Shown here: in pieces, positions 24,555 to 34,497 of the stretch
Position numbering within the stretch: position 1 is the first letter of the stretch
How the letters are laid out: each line of letters begins with the position of its first letter
DNA from: CADEDH01 sp965216205
Lineage (GTDB): Bacteria > Actinomycetota > Acidimicrobiia > Acidimicrobiales > SZUA-35
NCBI GenBank assembly: GCA_965216205.1
Contig: OZ244139.1
Span: forward strand, 3,906,001-3,970,000
Length of the DNA: 64,000 nucleotides
Direction of reading: 5' to 3'
Made by a program: the position numbers and the translations under genes
Notes under the pieces: model-generated
Databases searched by the model: none
What the model saw: the letters and a program-made list of their open reading frames with translations, nothing else
What the model was told of the DNA's origin: nothing

Positions 24555-27527
24555 ATGAGCGTCTGGACGAACGCACAGAGACAACAGCGATCCACGAACT
24601 ACAACAACGCCGACCCGAATCAGAGGCTGATCGGCTTCTGTGGGCGTTTCCTCCGACCCGCCCTTCTGGGAACTGTTGCGCTCGCCCTACTCGGCGCTGG
24701 CCTCATTCATGGGGAGCCGATACTGACGCGCCTGGGGTTCATCGCTGCGGTCGGATCAGTTCTGTGGGTAACAGCGCTCGGCTTCGCCCTGGGAACGCTC
24801 CGACTCGTCGCAATGGTTGCTGCGGTCGTGGTCGTTTTTGCTCTCACGAGAGTCGGGGGCAACGCCAGAAACGCAGCCGATCTCGTCGAGTACCGATCAC
24901 TTCGAAGCGAGCTCGAGATCGAGTTGAACCTGCTTCGGGGACCGGACAGCACCACGGCTGAAGTCACCACCGGTTTGGCAGCGGCCGAGGCGTCCACCAT
25001 TCGGGGTGGGGTGGTGCGCGCGGAGATCAGCGCTCACATCGCCAGGCTCACCCGCACCCATCCGACGCTGGCACTCGAACTGAACGACGAGCTCACTGCT
25101 ACTCGGGATGCCCTGCAAGATCACCTCGCACGAACGAGGGCCGCCATCCGGTCCGGACGATCCGAAGTCGGCCCGAACGCATCGACCACCGTCGGTGCCG
25201 GTGAGCCACTGGCGAGCTCCCAACGGAACGATCCATCGCCCGGAGTGGATGAGCAGGCCACCGCTGAGGCTCGCGCCGCACTGGTCGTCGCCCGCCGCGG
25301 AGCCGATGCGATCGACGCGATCGTCGACGCGATGGCGTCGATCTCCAGCCAACTCGACCTCCTCACCGAGGACGGCGGAGCGACCGACGAGGCAACGACT
25401 GCGCGGGCGATCGACGAGGTGCATCGCCTCCTGCAACCGCTCACCGAGATGCCCATCGCTACAGACACGAACGACGGGGCCTCGTCCGAGGATCGGGCCG
25501 GCCGGAGTTGCGTCGATCCGACCGCTTCTGCCGACTTCGCCCAAACGCTGATCGCCGCCGATCAGTGTGTCACTGGATGCGCCGTCGGCAGCACAAGCCC
25601 AACGTGTCGACCGATGTCGGCGAAGCGACTCCTCCTCCTCGGCTTCCAGGAACAGCTCGAGACCCTGACCGAGGACGAGACGATCACAGAGACGTCGCAG
25701 GCTCTCGCATCGCGGCTCGCCGAGGTGAGGGCTGACATCGCGGCGCTGGATGACCCCGTCGCGATCCATTCACTCGCAATGGAGGGAGCAGGGGTCATCC
25801 TGGGCGACGTGGTGCAAGCGCTCGTTCTCGACGACGACCGCACGGCGAGACTCGGCGGTTGGGGCTGGCTGGTGCTGGCGATCGGCGCGATCGTCGGCTA
25901 CCGACTTCTCGAGGTGGCGAACGATCGTCGATCCCCCGGTCCGGTGGCTATCTCTGCAGGAGAAGCCATCGAGGGTGCCGAGGCGAAGACCCAGGCGGCA
26001 ACCGCGCTGGTCCGCTCCCATCTCACTGCGGCCAACCTCCAGGAACCGTCGCCATTGCCCGGCGGCGAGGCGGTCTCGAGCATCTCGGCCAGCTCGGAAG
26101 CCACCGGATTCGAGAACGCAGTTGTCCGATATGTGGTCAACCTCTTGCAGACAACAGCGTTTCCGCGACGGGGCGTCGACCTCGTGGTGACCGCGCAGCC
26201 CGCCGAATCGGGTCTGACCCCCAAGCAATCGGCCGATCGGAACGAGAACGGCTCGCCGGTCGAGCCCTATCGCCTGATGGTGAAAGCAACCCGCAAGAGC
26301 CGCAACGGACTGGTGTTCAGCCATCCCTTCACCGATCAGAGCCTCGAGGAGGTCACCCACGCAGCGGCCTACTTCGCTGCCGAACGGTTGCTCGATGCGG
26401 GCTGGACAACGCCGCCCTGGCTCGTCTGGTCATCGCAGGACGGTTCGGCGCTGCGTGCCTATCAAGAGGTGATGATCGAGAAGCAGAGCCCCCGATCCGT
26501 CCACGGCCGACCCGGTGGTCAAGCGGGAAGCTCGGGAGGAGACCGTGTGCGCACGGCGAGGGGGCGGCTCGAGACAGCCGTCCGTTCGAGCCCCGGGACT
26601 GGCGCAGCGCTCGTGGCACTGTCACACGAAGCTGCCCTCGAAGGCGACCTCGTTGCCTCTGTGCACTATCTGCTCCTCGCTCGCAATCGACACGACCGGT
26701 TCGTAACGGCGAGCTACCGGCTGGGTGTCACGCTGTCGATGTTGGCGTCGGATCTGGATTCGTTCGTTACCTGGGATCGAGCGAAGTGTGCGCTACATCC
26801 CGATTCCGAGACCGAAAACAAGCGACTGGCGTGGGAGAACGACTGGGCAGGCGTCAACGACCTGCTGGACTGTCCGACTGGCGACGGGGTCGCGATCACC
26901 TCGATCACGAGGAAGGCACTGCTGCTCCGATCGATCGAGGAACTGTCATGGGTCGCCCGTTCGGTCCACCGTCCCCTCATCCTCGGACGAGCGTGCAGGC
27001 AAGCGGAGCGCGAGTACTGGCTCAGTCTCTACCGATCGCCCCGACGCCGATCGGGCCTCCGCGCCGCGGCCGAATCGGCCCGAGCGTTGGCCGCACGCAG
27101 GCTGGCGCTGCTGAACGGTGGGTCGCCAGACACTCTTGCCAGGCGACTTCGCCAGTGCGACGAGGACCACTCGAAGGCCGTCCACCACTCCCGCGACGAC
27201 TGGCTCGTCCGCTACAACGCCGCTTGCTACGAGGCGGCCAGGGTCGAGCGGGCGCTCGCCGAGGACGACAGTGAGACAGCCAAAGGTTGTGCCCGGGAGG
27301 CGTTCGATCACCTTCGCCGCGCCCGGTTCGCACGCAATGGCCAACAGCTCTCCATCGAGTGGGCGCTCGCCGATCCCGACCTCGTCCCCCTCCGCCGGCA
27401 GGTCGGGGACGACGACCTGTGGCGTCGCAAGCTCGCCAGCGTCTTTCAGGTCGATCCAGACCACGTTTCGAGCTCGCGGATTTGGCTTCGACAGCTTCAG
27501 GATCGGGCCGATGCTGACCTTGTTTGA
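24555..27527 (+). CDS. Membrane-anchored TPR-like protein of unknown function
   Basis: 990 residues. Three membrane helices lie at ~30-105, then a long soluble helical region, a fourth helix near 434-452 (WGWLVLAIGAIVGYRLL), and a cytoplasmic domain. The last ~300 residues look like TPR/helical repeats (GAALVALSHEAALEGDLVASVHYLLLA). A GGAG site precedes the ATG. It heads a run with a trypsin-like protease and a papain-like hydrolase, and is divergent from the copper oxidase fusion gene. It may be a membrane sensor or scaffold for the protease products. No known family recognised. Confidence 0.8.
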   Translation: MSVWTNAQRQQRSTNYNNADPNQRLIGFCGRFLRPALLGTVALALLGAGLIHGEPILTRLGFIAAVGSVLWVTALGFALGTLRLVAMVAAVVVVFALTRVGGNARNAADLVEYRSLRSELEIELNLLRGPDSTTAEVTTGLAAAEASTIRGGVVRAEISAHIARLTRTHPTLALELNDELTATRDALQDHLARTRAAIRSGRSEVGPNASTTVGAGEPLASSQRNDPSPGVDEQATAEARAALVVARRGADAIDAIVDAMASISSQLDLLTEDGGATDEATTARAIDEVHRLLQPLTEMPIATDTNDGASSEDRAGRSCVDPTASADFAQTLIAADQCVTGCAVGSTSPTCRPMSAKRLLLLGFQEQLETLTEDETITETSQALASRLAEVRADIAALDDPVAIHSLAMEGAGVILGDVVQALVLDDDRTARLGGWGWLVLAIGAIVGYRLLEVANDRRSPGPVAISAGEAIEGAEAKTQAATALVRSHLTAANLQEPSPLPGGEAVSSISASSEATGFENAVVRYVVNLLQTTAFPRRGVDLVVTAQPAESGLTPKQSADRNENGSPVEPYRLMVKATRKSRNGLVFSHPFTDQSLEEVTHAAAYFAAERLLDAGWTTPPWLVWSSQDGSALRAYQEVMIEKQSPRSVHGRPGGQAGSSGGDRVRTARGRLETAVRSSPGTGAALVALSHEAALEGDLVASVHYLLLARNRHDRFVTASYRLGVTLSMLASDLDSFVTWDRAKCALHPDSETENKRLAWENDWAGVNDLLDCPTGDGVAITSITRKALLLRSIEELSWVARSVHRPLILGRACRQAEREYWLSLYRSPRRRSGLRAAAESARALAARRLALLNGGSPDTLARRLRQCDEDHSKAVHHSRDDWLVRYNAACYEAARVERALAEDDSETAKGCAREAFDHLRRARFARNGQQLSIEWALADPDLVPLRRQVGDDDLWRRKLASVFQVDPDHVSSSRIWLRQLQDRADADLV

Positions 27528-27613
27528 GCGGATCGACCCCGCGCTCAGCGAATGCCGATCAGATCGCGACACGCTCGTCGTGGCGCTCTCACCGTGCTTT
27601 CACCGTGCTCGGC

Positions 27614-27619
27614 TACGGT
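27614..27619 (+). promoter_or_regulatory. Leaderless -10 box of the trypsin-like gene
   Basis: TACGGT, 7 nt before the ATG. It gives the protease its own promoter although the membrane TPR gene ends only 99 nt upstream. Confidence 0.5.
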
Positions 27620-27626
27620 CACCCGC

Positions 27627-28520
27627 ATGCCCTTGCCGCCACCATTGACACCGGAGATGCTCAATCCCGAAGGACTGCCACTCGGCCTCAACGATCCGCA
27701 GAGCGGGATCTTCGTGGACATCGAGGTGCTGGGGGCAGGGATCGATCTGAACACCCTGCTCAACGAGACCGACGACATGGCGATCGTTCTCCACCCCCGG
27801 GAGAACCCGATGATCATCGTCGAGCAGGGACAGCTCGCCGACCTCGGAGGTGGGCGCTGGGAGGATCACATCGCACCGGTCGTGGAGAGCATCCCATCGG
27901 TCTGCCGGCTCGTGCCCAGCAAGCGGTCGGGCACGGGTCTCGTGGTCGGAGAGCGCCACATCCTCACCAACGAGCACGTCGTGCGGAAGAACCGCTCGAA
28001 GATGGTCGGATCACAAGCGTGGTTTGGTTGGGAGTACGGCGTCGACGCTCCGAGCGGCATCGCCACCGTCACGAAGGTCGCCGCCGAGGACGTGGGCCTC
28101 GACCTGGCATTGCTCGAAGTGGACACGCTGCCACCGACCGCCGTCGTACCCCGGTTCGGTCTCACCGAGGTGATCTCGCCAAACGACCGGGTTGCCGCCA
28201 TCGGGCATCCGGTGGAGGTGGAGTCGACGCAGGGAGAGGCGAGCTACGAGGCAGCCATCCAGATCCTGGATCCGATCAGCGGGGTGGTCGGCAGGAAGCG
28301 CGTCTCGCCCGGCAACATCGTCCACGTGACGGCTGAGCTGCTGGCGCACGACTGCAGCACCGGCGGAGGGAGCTCAGGTTCGCCCCTGGTCAGCCTGACC
28401 ACAGGCGCCGTCATCGGACTGCATGGCGGATCGACGGGATCGGAGGGCTCGAAGCACAACCGGGCTGTACCCGTGGCGCTGATCAGGAGCTTCTTGGGCG
28501 CCGCGGGGATCGCACTCTGA
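27627..28520 (+). CDS. Trypsin-like (S1) serine peptidase, cytoplasmic
   Basis: 297 residues. A ~95-residue N-terminal domain of unknown type precedes the protease. The triad is His in LTNEHVV, Asp in GLDLALLEVD and Ser in GGGSSGSPL. There is no signal peptide, so it is predicted to act in the cell. Similar cytosolic trypsin-like proteases occur beside TPR or NTPase partners in bacterial conflict and signalling loci. It is followed 45 nt later by the papain-like hydrolase gene. Confidence 0.9.
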   Translation: MPLPPPLTPEMLNPEGLPLGLNDPQSGIFVDIEVLGAGIDLNTLLNETDDMAIVLHPRENPMIIVEQGQLADLGGGRWEDHIAPVVESIPSVCRLVPSKRSGTGLVVGERHILTNEHVVRKNRSKMVGSQAWFGWEYGVDAPSGIATVTKVAAEDVGLDLALLEVDTLPPTAVVPRFGLTEVISPNDRVAAIGHPVEVESTQGEASYEAAIQILDPISGVVGRKRVSPGNIVHVTAELLAHDCSTGGGSSGSPLVSLTTGAVIGLHGGSTGSEGSKHNRAVPVALIRSFLGAAGIAL

Positions 28521-28565
28521 GCTCGACGACAGATACGGACGACTGACTAGCGGAGGAACGACCAC

Positions 28566-29456
28566 ATGTTGACCACCTCGGACTACGGCGCCTTCATGTT
28601 GGCGCTCGACCCCGGCGACGTGCTCGCCTTCAGCGGCAAGGACGCCCCCGATCGACTCCTCCAGTTCCTGGACAACTCCCACTACAACCACGTGGGTGTC
28701 TGGCTGGGCGACTTCTACGATCCGAAGACCAAGCAGCGGATCAGCCAGTCGCAGACCATCCATGCGGGGCTCAGCTTCAGGAACCTCGACCCGGATGTGC
28801 GAGCCGAGCTGCTCGCCGATCCGGCTGTCAGGCGCAACGGAACGGTGTCCCTTCTCCCCCTCGATGCCATGCTCGGCCGCCGAGAGGACGAGGTGGGCGG
28901 TGGCGGGCTCACCTACCACGAGGTCACGGCACTGCGCTGGGATCGCATCGCGCAGCCGCTCGATGTGGCCGGCATGCTCGCCTGGATGCTCAGCCGGCTC
29001 GAGGACGATCCGCCGCTGCTGTTCGACTACGACCAACTGGCCGCCCTCGGCCACTTCTGGATCGATCGCGCCTACGGGGACGATCCTGCAAACGACGAGG
29101 TGCCGGCCACGATGCACACCCTGTTCGACCAGATGTCGGGCACCCTCAGCGCAACCGCAGACCTGGTGAGGGCAGCCAGGGTCGGGGATCCGCCGCTCGC
29201 CGACCGAGAGAAGACGACGTGCGGGCGGTTTGTCTTCGACGCCTTCGTCGAAGGGCTCTCGGGAAACGACGACGCGCCAGACGACCCGTTCGACATAGCC
29301 AGCAACCTGTCGCAGGAGATCAAGGACAAAGCGCCGGCCGACGCGAGCAGCGTCCGGGATTGGATCACGCCGAACGACGTGCTCCGGTCGCCGAGCTTCC
29401 GGGTCATCGCCCGCTACACGAAGCGGCCAAGGGTCCGGCGCAACCTCGGTGCCTAG
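28566..29456 (+). CDS. Permuted papain-fold (YiiX/NlpC-P60-like) hydrolase
   Basis: 296 residues. The N-terminus LDPGDVLAFSGK plus SHYNHVGVWLGD supplies the His of the permuted papain fold. The catalytic Cys appears ~180 residues later in TTCGRFVFDAF. This His-before-Cys order is typical of YiiX/LRAT-like enzymes that cut acyl or peptide bonds. No signal sequence or lipobox is present. GGAGGA lies 9 nt before the ATG. It is third in the run after the membrane TPR and trypsin-like genes. The substrate is unknown. Confidence 0.8.
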   Translation: MLTTSDYGAFMLALDPGDVLAFSGKDAPDRLLQFLDNSHYNHVGVWLGDFYDPKTKQRISQSQTIHAGLSFRNLDPDVRAELLADPAVRRNGTVSLLPLDAMLGRREDEVGGGGLTYHEVTALRWDRIAQPLDVAGMLAWMLSRLEDDPPLLFDYDQLAALGHFWIDRAYGDDPANDEVPATMHTLFDQMSGTLSATADLVRAARVGDPPLADREKTTCGRFVFDAFVEGLSGNDDAPDDPFDIASNLSQEIKDKAPADASSVRDWITPNDVLRSPSFRVIARYTKRPRVRRNLGA

Positions 29457-29483
29457 AGGCTTGGCGGGTAGGCGAGTGGCTTC

Positions 29484-32400
29484 CTATCCCGCCGCCTCCT
29501 CCTCGGCCCGCGCCTGCCACCGTTCCACCATGGTCACCCAGGAGCGAGCCCCGGCCGACCGACACCGATCCGCAGCCAGTGCGAACTCTTCAGCGGCTCG
29601 CGTCCGTTGACCGAGAACGCTCGACAGCACGCCGAGGTACGCGATCACCGGTCCCCACGTCGCGAGAGGGACCCCGACCGCCACCCACTGATCGCAGAAC
29701 GGAGCGAGCTGGGCGTAGAGGATCTCCGCAGACGCCCTGTCTGCAACCCGCCGTGCGACGAGGTCGGCGGCCAGTGCCTTGGTCGGTAACCACAACTCCT
29801 CGCCAGACATCCCCAGAACCTCGTCGCGATGAGCCTGCCAGTGGCCACGAGCAGCTCGCCTATCATCGTCGGCTGAGAGAGCTTGCGCCAAGAGCAGCTT
29901 GACGGCCAGCACCGAGCTCAGCGACGCGGCCTGGGTGAGACCGTCGACGAGCGCACCCAGGCTCTCACTGTGCCAGAGCGACTCGTGCATCTGCATCGCG
30001 AACACAGCCTCAGCGTCGATCGGGTCGAAGCTCCGACCGACGCTGAGCGCGCTGGAAGCGAGCTCGTCGGCATCTCGATCGTTGCCGAGCGCTCGCTCGA
30101 TCCCGGCACGCATCACGATCGATCGCCACTGGTACCTCGGCATCGACATGTCGTCCGCCAGGGAACCGAGGTAGATGGCCGCCGCGAGCGCCTCCTCGAA
30201 GTCACCGCTGCTGACGAGGTCATACACACGACAGCTGTGGCCCCGCGCAAGATGATGGAGGAGGCCGGGGACCCGATCGGCCGTCGCCACGATCTCATCG
30301 GCACGACGCCGTCGGTCGGCGATATCCGGATCGTCGGTCCTCGCAGCAACGTGGGTCGCATAGAGCGCGTCGAGCAACGCTGCGGTGCTACCAGAACTGC
30401 GAGCCCGCGTCAGGAGATCGGCCGCTTCGAGGTTCGTCGGGCGGTGCCGCCCTGGCATCACCGATTGGGCGAGCATCGTCGCGTCGACCGAGATCGCCAA
30501 CGGCGACTGCCGCTGTGTCCTCAGCCGCTCGGCTGCTTCGAACAGGAGGTCGGCAAACGACGACGACGAGAGCACAACGCGATAGTCGGTTCCCGCCGCC
30601 AGCACGGCGGTCGCGAAGCGCTCGGCGTCTCCACCGGCCCGCGCCGCATCGAGGGCGTCTCGGATCGTCAAGCGGGCACCTTCTGGCTCACCGCCCCAGG
30701 ACTGGACGGTGGCCAGGGTCGTGAGCAGGTCACAGACGAGAAGTGGATCGACCTGGTTGCGCCGTGCAGCCCGCAACCCGGTTCCGAGCAGCTCGAGGGC
30801 ACCGTCGATGTCCAGCGAATCGACGGCGTCGAGCGCAGCCTCGATCGCTGTCGCCACCGCGACCGCCGGGTCGCCGAGGGGAAGCGCACCCAGCAGGTGC
30901 AACGCCCGAATGTGGAGGTCTTCCCGATTGGGATCTGTGCTGACCACAGCCGCCAGCCGACGGTGCAGCCGGGTCCTATGGTTGATGCCGATCTGATCGA
31001 GGACGCTCTGGCGGACCAGGTCGTGCGAGAACCGATAGCGCCCGAGCCGGCCGCCGATCTCGACGACGAAACCCTCATCGCGGCTCGCTTCCAACGCTGC
31101 GACCACCGCGTCGACGTCTCGACCCAACGCCTCGGCGACGACGTCGACATCGAACGTGGATCCAGCCACCGCCGCCGCCTTGACCGCCTCCCGGTCGTCC
31201 CGGTCGAGCCGCAGGAGCCGTCGATGAACCCCGATAGCCAGCGACTCGGGCACCTCGGCTTCCAGGTGGGCCAGCGAGAAGGCATCAAGGCGTTCAGCTT
31301 CCCGCTCGATCGAGCGGAGCACGTCCGTGAGAAGCATGGGGTTTCCACCGGTCAGACGCCTGGCCAAGCCTGCGATCGCGTCCCCTCGATGAAGGAGCTC
31401 AGAGGGCAGCGACGCCGAGACGAGGTCGCCGATGTCCCCGGTCGTCAGGGGGCCGAGCTCGATGAGCTCGTGTTCACGATCGGCAAGCCAACGATCGAAC
31501 CGCTCGGTGAGGGACGACCCGACGACATCGTCGCGACGGCAGGACAGGATCACGCCAACCCGCAGTTCGGTCGAGCTGGCGAGGCGATCGATGAGCGCGA
31601 GCGACGCGTGATCGACCCATTGCACGTCTTCGAGGACGATGAGGAGATCACTGCCGCCGTGGCGCCGCTCCAGTTCCAGCGCCGCCCCATCCACCCAACG
31701 ATCGACCTCCTTCCCGAGATCACGTTCGTTGTTGGTTCCGAGGCTGCCCGCTGGTTCGGGAGCTCCGAGCATGTGAAGAAGCGCATCACTGCCGCCCGTC
31801 GCCGTCAGCTCAGCTCGAAACGGCTCGAGCGGCCCGGTTCGTTCGCGACTCGATCGTCCAAAGAGCACAGCGTCGGTCATGGTTCCGGCTCGTTGGAAGT
31901 GGGCGGCGATCAGTGAGCTCTTCCCGATACCAGCCGGTCCGGCGACGACACAGACCCGCCCCGACCGACGCCGATCATCGACAACCGCAGCCAGTTGAGC
32001 CAGTTCGTCGCTGCGGCCGACGAATGGGCGATGCCGGAGGTGCTGGAACTCGTCGAGGAGTGAAGGCGCCGATCGCTGGATCTGGGGAGGCCTGGACTCC
32101 AACGGGCGGCGGCGCGGATTCCAGCTCGCCCGGTCGCGGCGGGCGAGGATGTCGAGGTGGAGTTGCTGGAGCTCGGACGAGGGCTCGATTCCCGTCGATT
32201 CGATCTGCGCTCGACGAAAGTCGTCGTAGCTTCGCAACGCGTCCGTCTGGCGACCGGAGCGAGCCAACGCGAGCATGAGCAACGCCTGGATCGATTCGTC
32301 GGTCTCGTGAGCGGCCGCCGCCTCACGCAACTCCGGCAGGAGCGCCTCGGCGGCCCCGAGCATCAGGGCCGCCTCGAACCGCAGCCGCTGAACCGTCAGG

Positions 32401-32918
32401 CGACCCGCGGCGAGGCGACGGGCGTAGTCGGCGACGGTTGGAATGTCTTCGAAGCCTGGTAGCGCTTCCTTGTCGCGCCAGAGCTCCGCCGCCGAGGTCG
32501 AGAGCTGGAAGGTCGCCCGAGGGTCGTCATCGAGCGATCCGGAAGTCAGCTGTGTGCGGATGAGCTCGAACTCGTCGACGTCGACCTCGACGTCATCGGC
32601 CACCGCATAGCCGTGAGCGCCGGTGTTGACCAACACCCTGCAATCGAACTCGGACAAGAACTTCCGATTCAGTTGGTAGACGGCGTTCTTGAGCAAGTCG
32701 AGTCCGTTGCGATCGGGGTCTCGACCCCAGACCTCGTCCAGGATGCGGGTTGCTGACGCAGTCCGGGCCGGTGAGGCGAGGAGGTGGGCTAGGACCTGTT
32801 GCGGTCGCTGCGGCCCCAGATACAGATCGATGCCGTTGGAACGCCCTCGGAGCGGTCCGAGGATCTCGAGACGACAACGTCCGGCAACGCCGGTGCCGTC
32901 GATCCCCGTTTCCTCCAC
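29484..32918 (-). CDS. BTAD/SARP-type regulator with AAA ATPase and TPR regions
   Basis: 1144 residues. Order: winged helix and BTAD domain (~15-255), then an ATPase with Walker A AGPAGIGKSS (~325) and Walker B LIVLEDVQWVD (~430), then a long helical-repeat half. Such proteins are signal-dependent transcription activators. The start is a GTG with TAGGCT exactly 6 nt upstream, so the message is leaderless. Divergent from a small cyclase gene and convergent with the papain-like hydrolase gene, it is well placed to control this locus. Confidence 0.92.
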   Translation of the reverse strand: MEETGIDGTGVAGRCRLEILGPLRGRSNGIDLYLGPQRPQQVLAHLLASPARTASATRILDEVWGRDPDRNGLDLLKNAVYQLNRKFLSEFDCRVLVNTGAHGYAVADDVEVDVDEFELIRTQLTSGSLDDDPRATFQLSTSAAELWRDKEALPGFEDIPTVADYARRLAAGRLTVQRLRFEAALMLGAAEALLPELREAAAAHETDESIQALLMLALARSGRQTDALRSYDDFRRAQIESTGIEPSSELQQLHLDILARRDRASWNPRRRPLESRPPQIQRSAPSLLDEFQHLRHRPFVGRSDELAQLAAVVDDRRRSGRVCVVAGPAGIGKSSLIAAHFQRAGTMTDAVLFGRSSRERTGPLEPFRAELTATGGSDALLHMLGAPEPAGSLGTNNERDLGKEVDRWVDGAALELERRHGGSDLLIVLEDVQWVDHASLALIDRLASSTELRVGVILSCRRDDVVGSSLTERFDRWLADREHELIELGPLTTGDIGDLVSASLPSELLHRGDAIAGLARRLTGGNPMLLTDVLRSIEREAERLDAFSLAHLEAEVPESLAIGVHRRLLRLDRDDREAVKAAAVAGSTFDVDVVAEALGRDVDAVVAALEASRDEGFVVEIGGRLGRYRFSHDLVRQSVLDQIGINHRTRLHRRLAAVVSTDPNREDLHIRALHLLGALPLGDPAVAVATAIEAALDAVDSLDIDGALELLGTGLRAARRNQVDPLLVCDLLTTLATVQSWGGEPEGARLTIRDALDAARAGGDAERFATAVLAAGTDYRVVLSSSSFADLLFEAAERLRTQRQSPLAISVDATMLAQSVMPGRHRPTNLEAADLLTRARSSGSTAALLDALYATHVAARTDDPDIADRRRRADEIVATADRVPGLLHHLARGHSCRVYDLVSSGDFEEALAAAIYLGSLADDMSMPRYQWRSIVMRAGIERALGNDRDADELASSALSVGRSFDPIDAEAVFAMQMHESLWHSESLGALVDGLTQAASLSSVLAVKLLLAQALSADDDRRAARGHWQAHRDEVLGMSGEELWLPTKALAADLVARRVADRASAEILYAQLAPFCDQWVAVGVPLATWGPVIAYLGVLSSVLGQRTRAAEEFALAADRCRSAGARSWVTMVERWQARAEEEAAG

Positions 32919-32924
32919 ATTTCG

Positions 32925-32930
32925 AGCCTA
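32925..32930 (-). promoter_or_regulatory. Leaderless -10 box of the BTAD regulator
   Basis: TAGGCT on the minus strand, 6 nt before the GTG start. It lies in the 94-nt gap shared with the divergent cyclase gene. Confidence 0.6.
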
Positions 32931-33012
32931 CTTGTGCAGTTTCACGGGTTTCTCACCGCCGAAGCGGACGATTGACGGGACAAGCCCGCAACAAGATGGC
33001 GGAGATCCACCC

Positions 33013-33591
33013 ATGGACGTTCTGAAGACAGCAAACGACGCCGAGCTCGCCCATCGCTTCCTCGTGCGGCCAACCGACCTGCATCCGCTTCCGGCAGGCG
33101 ACATCACATTCATGTTCACGGACATGGAGTCGAGCACAGGCCTGTGGGAGATCGATCCGATCGGCATGCGCCAGGCGCTCGCAGTTCATGATCGTGCGAT
33201 AGTCCGAGCCGTTGTCGATCATGGCGGGCAGGTGATCAAACATCTGGGCGACGGTTACTCGACGGTCTTCGAGAGCCCGATCCAGGCAATCTGGGCGGCC
33301 ACCCGTGCCCGAGCCGCGCTCGACGAGGCGAGCTGGCCATGCTCGGGTGCCGTGGCGGTCCGCTTCGGCCTTCACGCCGGTTGGGCCACGCCGACGGGCT
33401 CCGACTACTTCGGTCCGACGATCAATCGGGCGGCTCGCATCTCCGCCGTGACCGAGCCGGGCCAGATCTGGTGCTCGAGCTCCGTCGCTGAGTCGGCGGT
33501 CGATGCAAGCTCCCGAGTCGTCGGTCTCGGCCGACGATTACTCCGAGGGATCGGCGACATCGACCTCTACCGCATCGAGTCAAGGAGCTAG
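33013..33591 (+). CDS. Stand-alone class III adenylate/guanylate cyclase domain
   Basis: 192 residues with a ~25-residue N-terminal extension and one cyclase domain. Metal Asp residues lie in FMFTDMESST and KHLGDGYST. The Asn and Arg of the active site are kept in GPTINRAARIS, unlike the cyclase at 4.6 kb where Asn is replaced. GGAGA lies 7 nt before the ATG. It is divergent from the BTAD regulator. It is the second small cyclase in this window that sits beside a protease/TPR gene set. Confidence 0.88.
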   Translation: MDVLKTANDAELAHRFLVRPTDLHPLPAGDITFMFTDMESSTGLWEIDPIGMRQALAVHDRAIVRAVVDHGGQVIKHLGDGYSTVFESPIQAIWAATRARAALDEASWPCSGAVAVRFGLHAGWATPTGSDYFGPTINRAARISAVTEPGQIWCSSSVAESAVDASSRVVGLGRRLLRGIGDIDLYRIESRS

Positions 33592-33605
33592 AACATAACT
33601 CCTTG
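33581..33605. terminator. Inverted repeat over the cyclase stop codon
   Basis: CAAGGAG and CTCCTTG arms, 11-nt loop that includes the TAG stop. Possible weak terminator at the edge of the mobile-DNA scar. Confidence 0.35.
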
Positions 33606-34182
33606 GACCCCCTCCGCCCCGCAGGTGAAGCGCATCGAACGAAACGATACTGAGCCACAGCCCAAGGGCTCAGAAACCGACGAGGCGCTGCGACGACGAA
33701 GTGCGTCCGCCGACTACCACAGTCGAGAATCTACCGCTACCCCGGGAAGCGACGCTCCGCGGCCAGCAGGTGATTCAGCCCGCCGAACCGAAGCGCCAAC
33801 CGAGAATCGCCGCAAAGACGACCCCGGGGCCATCTCGACCGCAACCACTGGGCCGTCACCCAACTCGCCCAGCCCGGAGCGGCTGGCGGAGAAGATGGAT
33901 GAGACCTCACAGATACAAGACTTGTCGCATACCTTGGCCCATCTACTCCCGGGAACCGACGGGTCCGACGAGAGAGGCGAGAGCCCATAGGTCGGGTTGG
34001 GGAATTTCGGTGAGCACAACTGGGGAACTCCGGCGAGCGGCGGCATCGGTCGCTTGGCGGGTTCCACCTTCGTTCAAGTCTGCAGGTCGACCACGAGCCG
34101 ATCGAGTACCGCCTTGGCGTCGGTGTGTTGCGAGCAGTGTGATCGGTAGCGGATGGCAAGGCAGAGGTTGTCGCTTGTGGCG
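33606..34182. other. Intergenic region without a convincing gene
   Basis: Open frames on both strands are short, overlapping and of poor coding character. On the minus strand a frame ends in a plausible C-terminus (AKAVLDRLVVDLQT, stop near 34,078) with no matching upstream gene. The stretch adjoins the ParDE pair and an integrase remnant, so it is probably decayed mobile DNA. Confidence 0.4.
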
Positions 34183-34497
34183 TCACTCGTCGATGAGCAT
34201 GGCGGGGAGGTCTTGGGTGTAGGCGAGGAGCCTGACGACGTCGACGTGCTCGGCTCCCACGAAGTAGAACCAGCCGGTGGGGAACCCTTCGATCCGATAG
34301 GACCGCAGTCCAGGTATGTCGCACAATTCGGCGACTCGTGGCGAGCCGATACTGGGCATGCGCTCCAGGGCTCTCAGCGACGCGATAGCGGTGTCGAAGA
34401 ACCGTTCACCCAGTTCGTCGCCCCCCTGGTCCCGGTAGTAGCGGGTCCGTTCCACGAGGTCTTCTTCCGCGGCCGGTCGGAGATGGGCGATCGTCAC
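34183..34497 (-). CDS. parE: ParE/RelE-family toxin
   Basis: 104 residues of the RelE/ParE fold. Seen are the N-terminal helix AEEDLVERTRYYRDQG and the strands GLRSYRIEGFPTGWFYFV and VDVVRLLAYTQDLPAML. ParE toxins poison DNA gyrase; the RelE branch cuts mRNA. Its start overlaps the antitoxin stop as ATGA. This is a type II toxin-antitoxin pair, inside a region that also holds a decayed integrase. Confidence 0.88.
   Translation of the reverse strand: MTIAHLRPAAEEDLVERTRYYRDQGGDELGERFFDTAIASLRALERMPSIGSPRVAELCDIPGLRSYRIEGFPTGWFYFVGAEHVDVVRLLAYTQDLPAMLIDE

Noticed and set aside
33625..33990. 121-residue open frame after the second cyclase
   Set aside because: Low-complexity, hydrophilic, no ribosome binding site and no recognisable fold; inside decayed DNA.
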